DNA of 6,246 bases from Deinococcus aquatilis DSM 23025 (lineage in GTDB: Bacteria; Deinococcota; Deinococci; Deinococcales; Deinococcaceae): the NCBI RefSeq assembly GCF_000378445.1, contig NZ_KB899781.1:1-6246 (forward strand). The letters are read 5' to 3'. This document shows, in pieces, positions 5,770 to 6,246 of the stretch; positions within the stretch are counted from its first letter, which is position 1; the number at the start of each line of letters is the position of its first letter. The notes under the pieces were generated by a model. That model ran no database searches. It was not told the origin of the DNA and saw only the letters and a program-made list of their open reading frames with translations. The position numbers were made by a program, and so were the translations under genes.

Positions 5770-5778
5770 AGGGACTCC

Positions 5779-5822
5779 TTAGTTGCCTATTTCGCCAACT
5801 AACGAAATAGTAGACGCCAACT
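5779..5822. promoter_or_regulatory. Likely SdpR operator: overlapping inverted and direct repeats
   Basis: CTATTTCG (5787-5794) and CGAAATAG (5803-5810) form a perfect 8-bp inverted repeat with an 8-bp gap. TTAGTTG (5779-5785) and CAACTAA (5796-5802) form a second, interleaved one. CGCCAACT occurs at 5793-5800 and again at 5815-5822, 22 bp apart, about two helical turns. Together they cover the -10 box and the expected transcription start, where a bound repressor would block RNA polymerase. Binding by the SdpR-like protein is inferred from the arrangement. Confidence 0.65.
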
Positions 5823-5836
5823 GGACTCCCTGTCAA
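5807..5836 (-). promoter_or_regulatory. Sigma-70-type promoter of the hydrolase-sdpR-sdpI operon
   Basis: On the minus strand a perfect -35 TTGACA (5831-5836) is followed by an 18-bp spacer and the -10 TACTAT (5807-5812), which differs from TATAAT at two positions. Transcription would start near 5800, giving a leader of about 30 nt before the GTG at 5769. It is the only strong promoter I found for the operon. Confidence 0.75.
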
Positions 5837-6069
5837 GTGGAGACTCCCAACACTTGGACCATCCGAAGGAGAGGATCAGCATGGAGCTTGGGCGGCTTTC
5901 AGATCTGTCAGGGTAAACATTCGAGACCGCCAAGGGTTCAGCGAAGGGCGTTTGGAGTCTTGATCAGCGGGGCAACACCTAGTGGAGTGTCAACTTTGGT
6001 TTGGGGTTCTTTGATCTTGCTAGGGTTCTGTGGAGGAGGAGTTCAGTCTGACCGACAATGGAGACTGAT
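5837..6069. other. Intergenic region between the operon promoter and the IS3-type element
   Basis: No full gene is visible. An ATG at 5881, preceded by AAGGAG (5866-5871, 9-nt spacing), opens an 11-codon ORF, MELGRLSDLSG, ending in TAA at 5914-5916. It could be a leader peptide, the start of a gene cut off by mutation, or chance. TGGAGTGTCAAC near 5983 may be the left end of the IS3-type element, since elements of this family usually start with TG shortly before orfA; the other end is outside the window, so this is unconfirmed. Confidence 0.4.
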
Positions 6070-6246
6070 ATGACCGCCAGCAAAAACCACTACACCGCCG
6101 AGTTCAAAGAAGAAGCCGTGCGCTTGGTGATCAGCAGCCAGAAAAGCTGCGCAGAGATTGCTCGCAACCTTGGTGTGCCGCCCTATTTGGTGGTGCGCTG
6201 GAAACAGCACCACGAGCAGCAAGGGGCGGCGGGCCGCCCCCAGTTC
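6070..6246 (+). CDS. IS3-family transposase OrfA, N-terminal part (runs off the right edge)
   Basis: The 59 visible codons start with ATG, preceded by GGAG at 6060-6063 with 6-nt spacing. The protein has the Tnp_1-type helix-turn-helix opening. HYTAEFKEEAVRLV is the family's first helix, SCAEIARNLGVPPYLVVRWK is the helix-turn-helix ending in the conserved tryptophan, and a Q/H-rich linker follows. In IS3-type elements OrfA binds the terminal repeats and is fused to the DDE-bearing OrfB by a -1 frameshift. OrfB would lie to the right, out of view. The family is clear; group and intactness are not. Confidence 0.88.
   Translation, partial: MTASKNHYTAEFKEEAVRLVISSQKSCAEIARNLGVPPYLVVRWKQHHEQQGAAGRPQF

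Overview
The window looks like an accessory stretch of a fairly GC-rich bacterium, most likely Deinococcus or a close relative. I infer this from the style of the IS4-type transposase tail, the type I-E repeat with its GTGATCCG end, and GC-rich third codon positions. No taxonomic search was possible, so the genus is a guess.

Layout, left to right. (1) Positions 1-263 hold the C-terminal end of an IS4-type transposase that enters from outside the window. (2) Positions 340-1338 hold a compact plus-strand unit. A 36-bp palindrome (17-bp perfect arms) sits just upstream of a small P-loop ATPase/kinase-like gene, which overlaps a MarR-family regulator gene. The likely logic is a self-regulated kinase plus repressor pair. 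(3) Positions 1370-2429 are a CRISPR array of 18 repeats (the leftmost degenerate) and 17 spacers. The repeat is of type I-E and is transcribed from the minus strand, so the leader side is on the right. No cas gene is present, and only 47 bp separate the array from the next gene on the leader side. (4) Positions 2477-3836 are a patchwork: two small uncharacterised ORFs head to head, a 14-bp palindrome beside a 14-bp-stem hairpin, a start-less coding fragment, and about 380 bp in which I recognise nothing. (5) Positions 3837-5836 hold a well-formed minus-strand operon: a secreted alpha/beta hydrolase, then an SdpR-like ArsR-fold repressor, then an SdpI-family membrane protein. Each adjacent pair overlaps by 4 bp (GTGA, ATGA). 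A good promoter (TTGACA, 18 bp, TACTAT) lies upstream, with dense inverted and direct repeats over its -10 region that look like the operator. (6) Positions 5837-6246 hold intergenic DNA with an 11-codon ORF, then the 5' end of an IS3-family orfA that runs off the window.

Two units look functionally coherent: the MarR/P-loop pair with its palindrome, and the hydrolase-SdpR-SdpI operon. The second is the best candidate for an under-described system, because SdpI/SdpR modules are known for envelope-toxin immunity and signalling, and here they are translationally coupled to an exported serine hydrolase. Transposase genes at both ends and gene fragments in the middle suggest repeated insertion and rearrangement.
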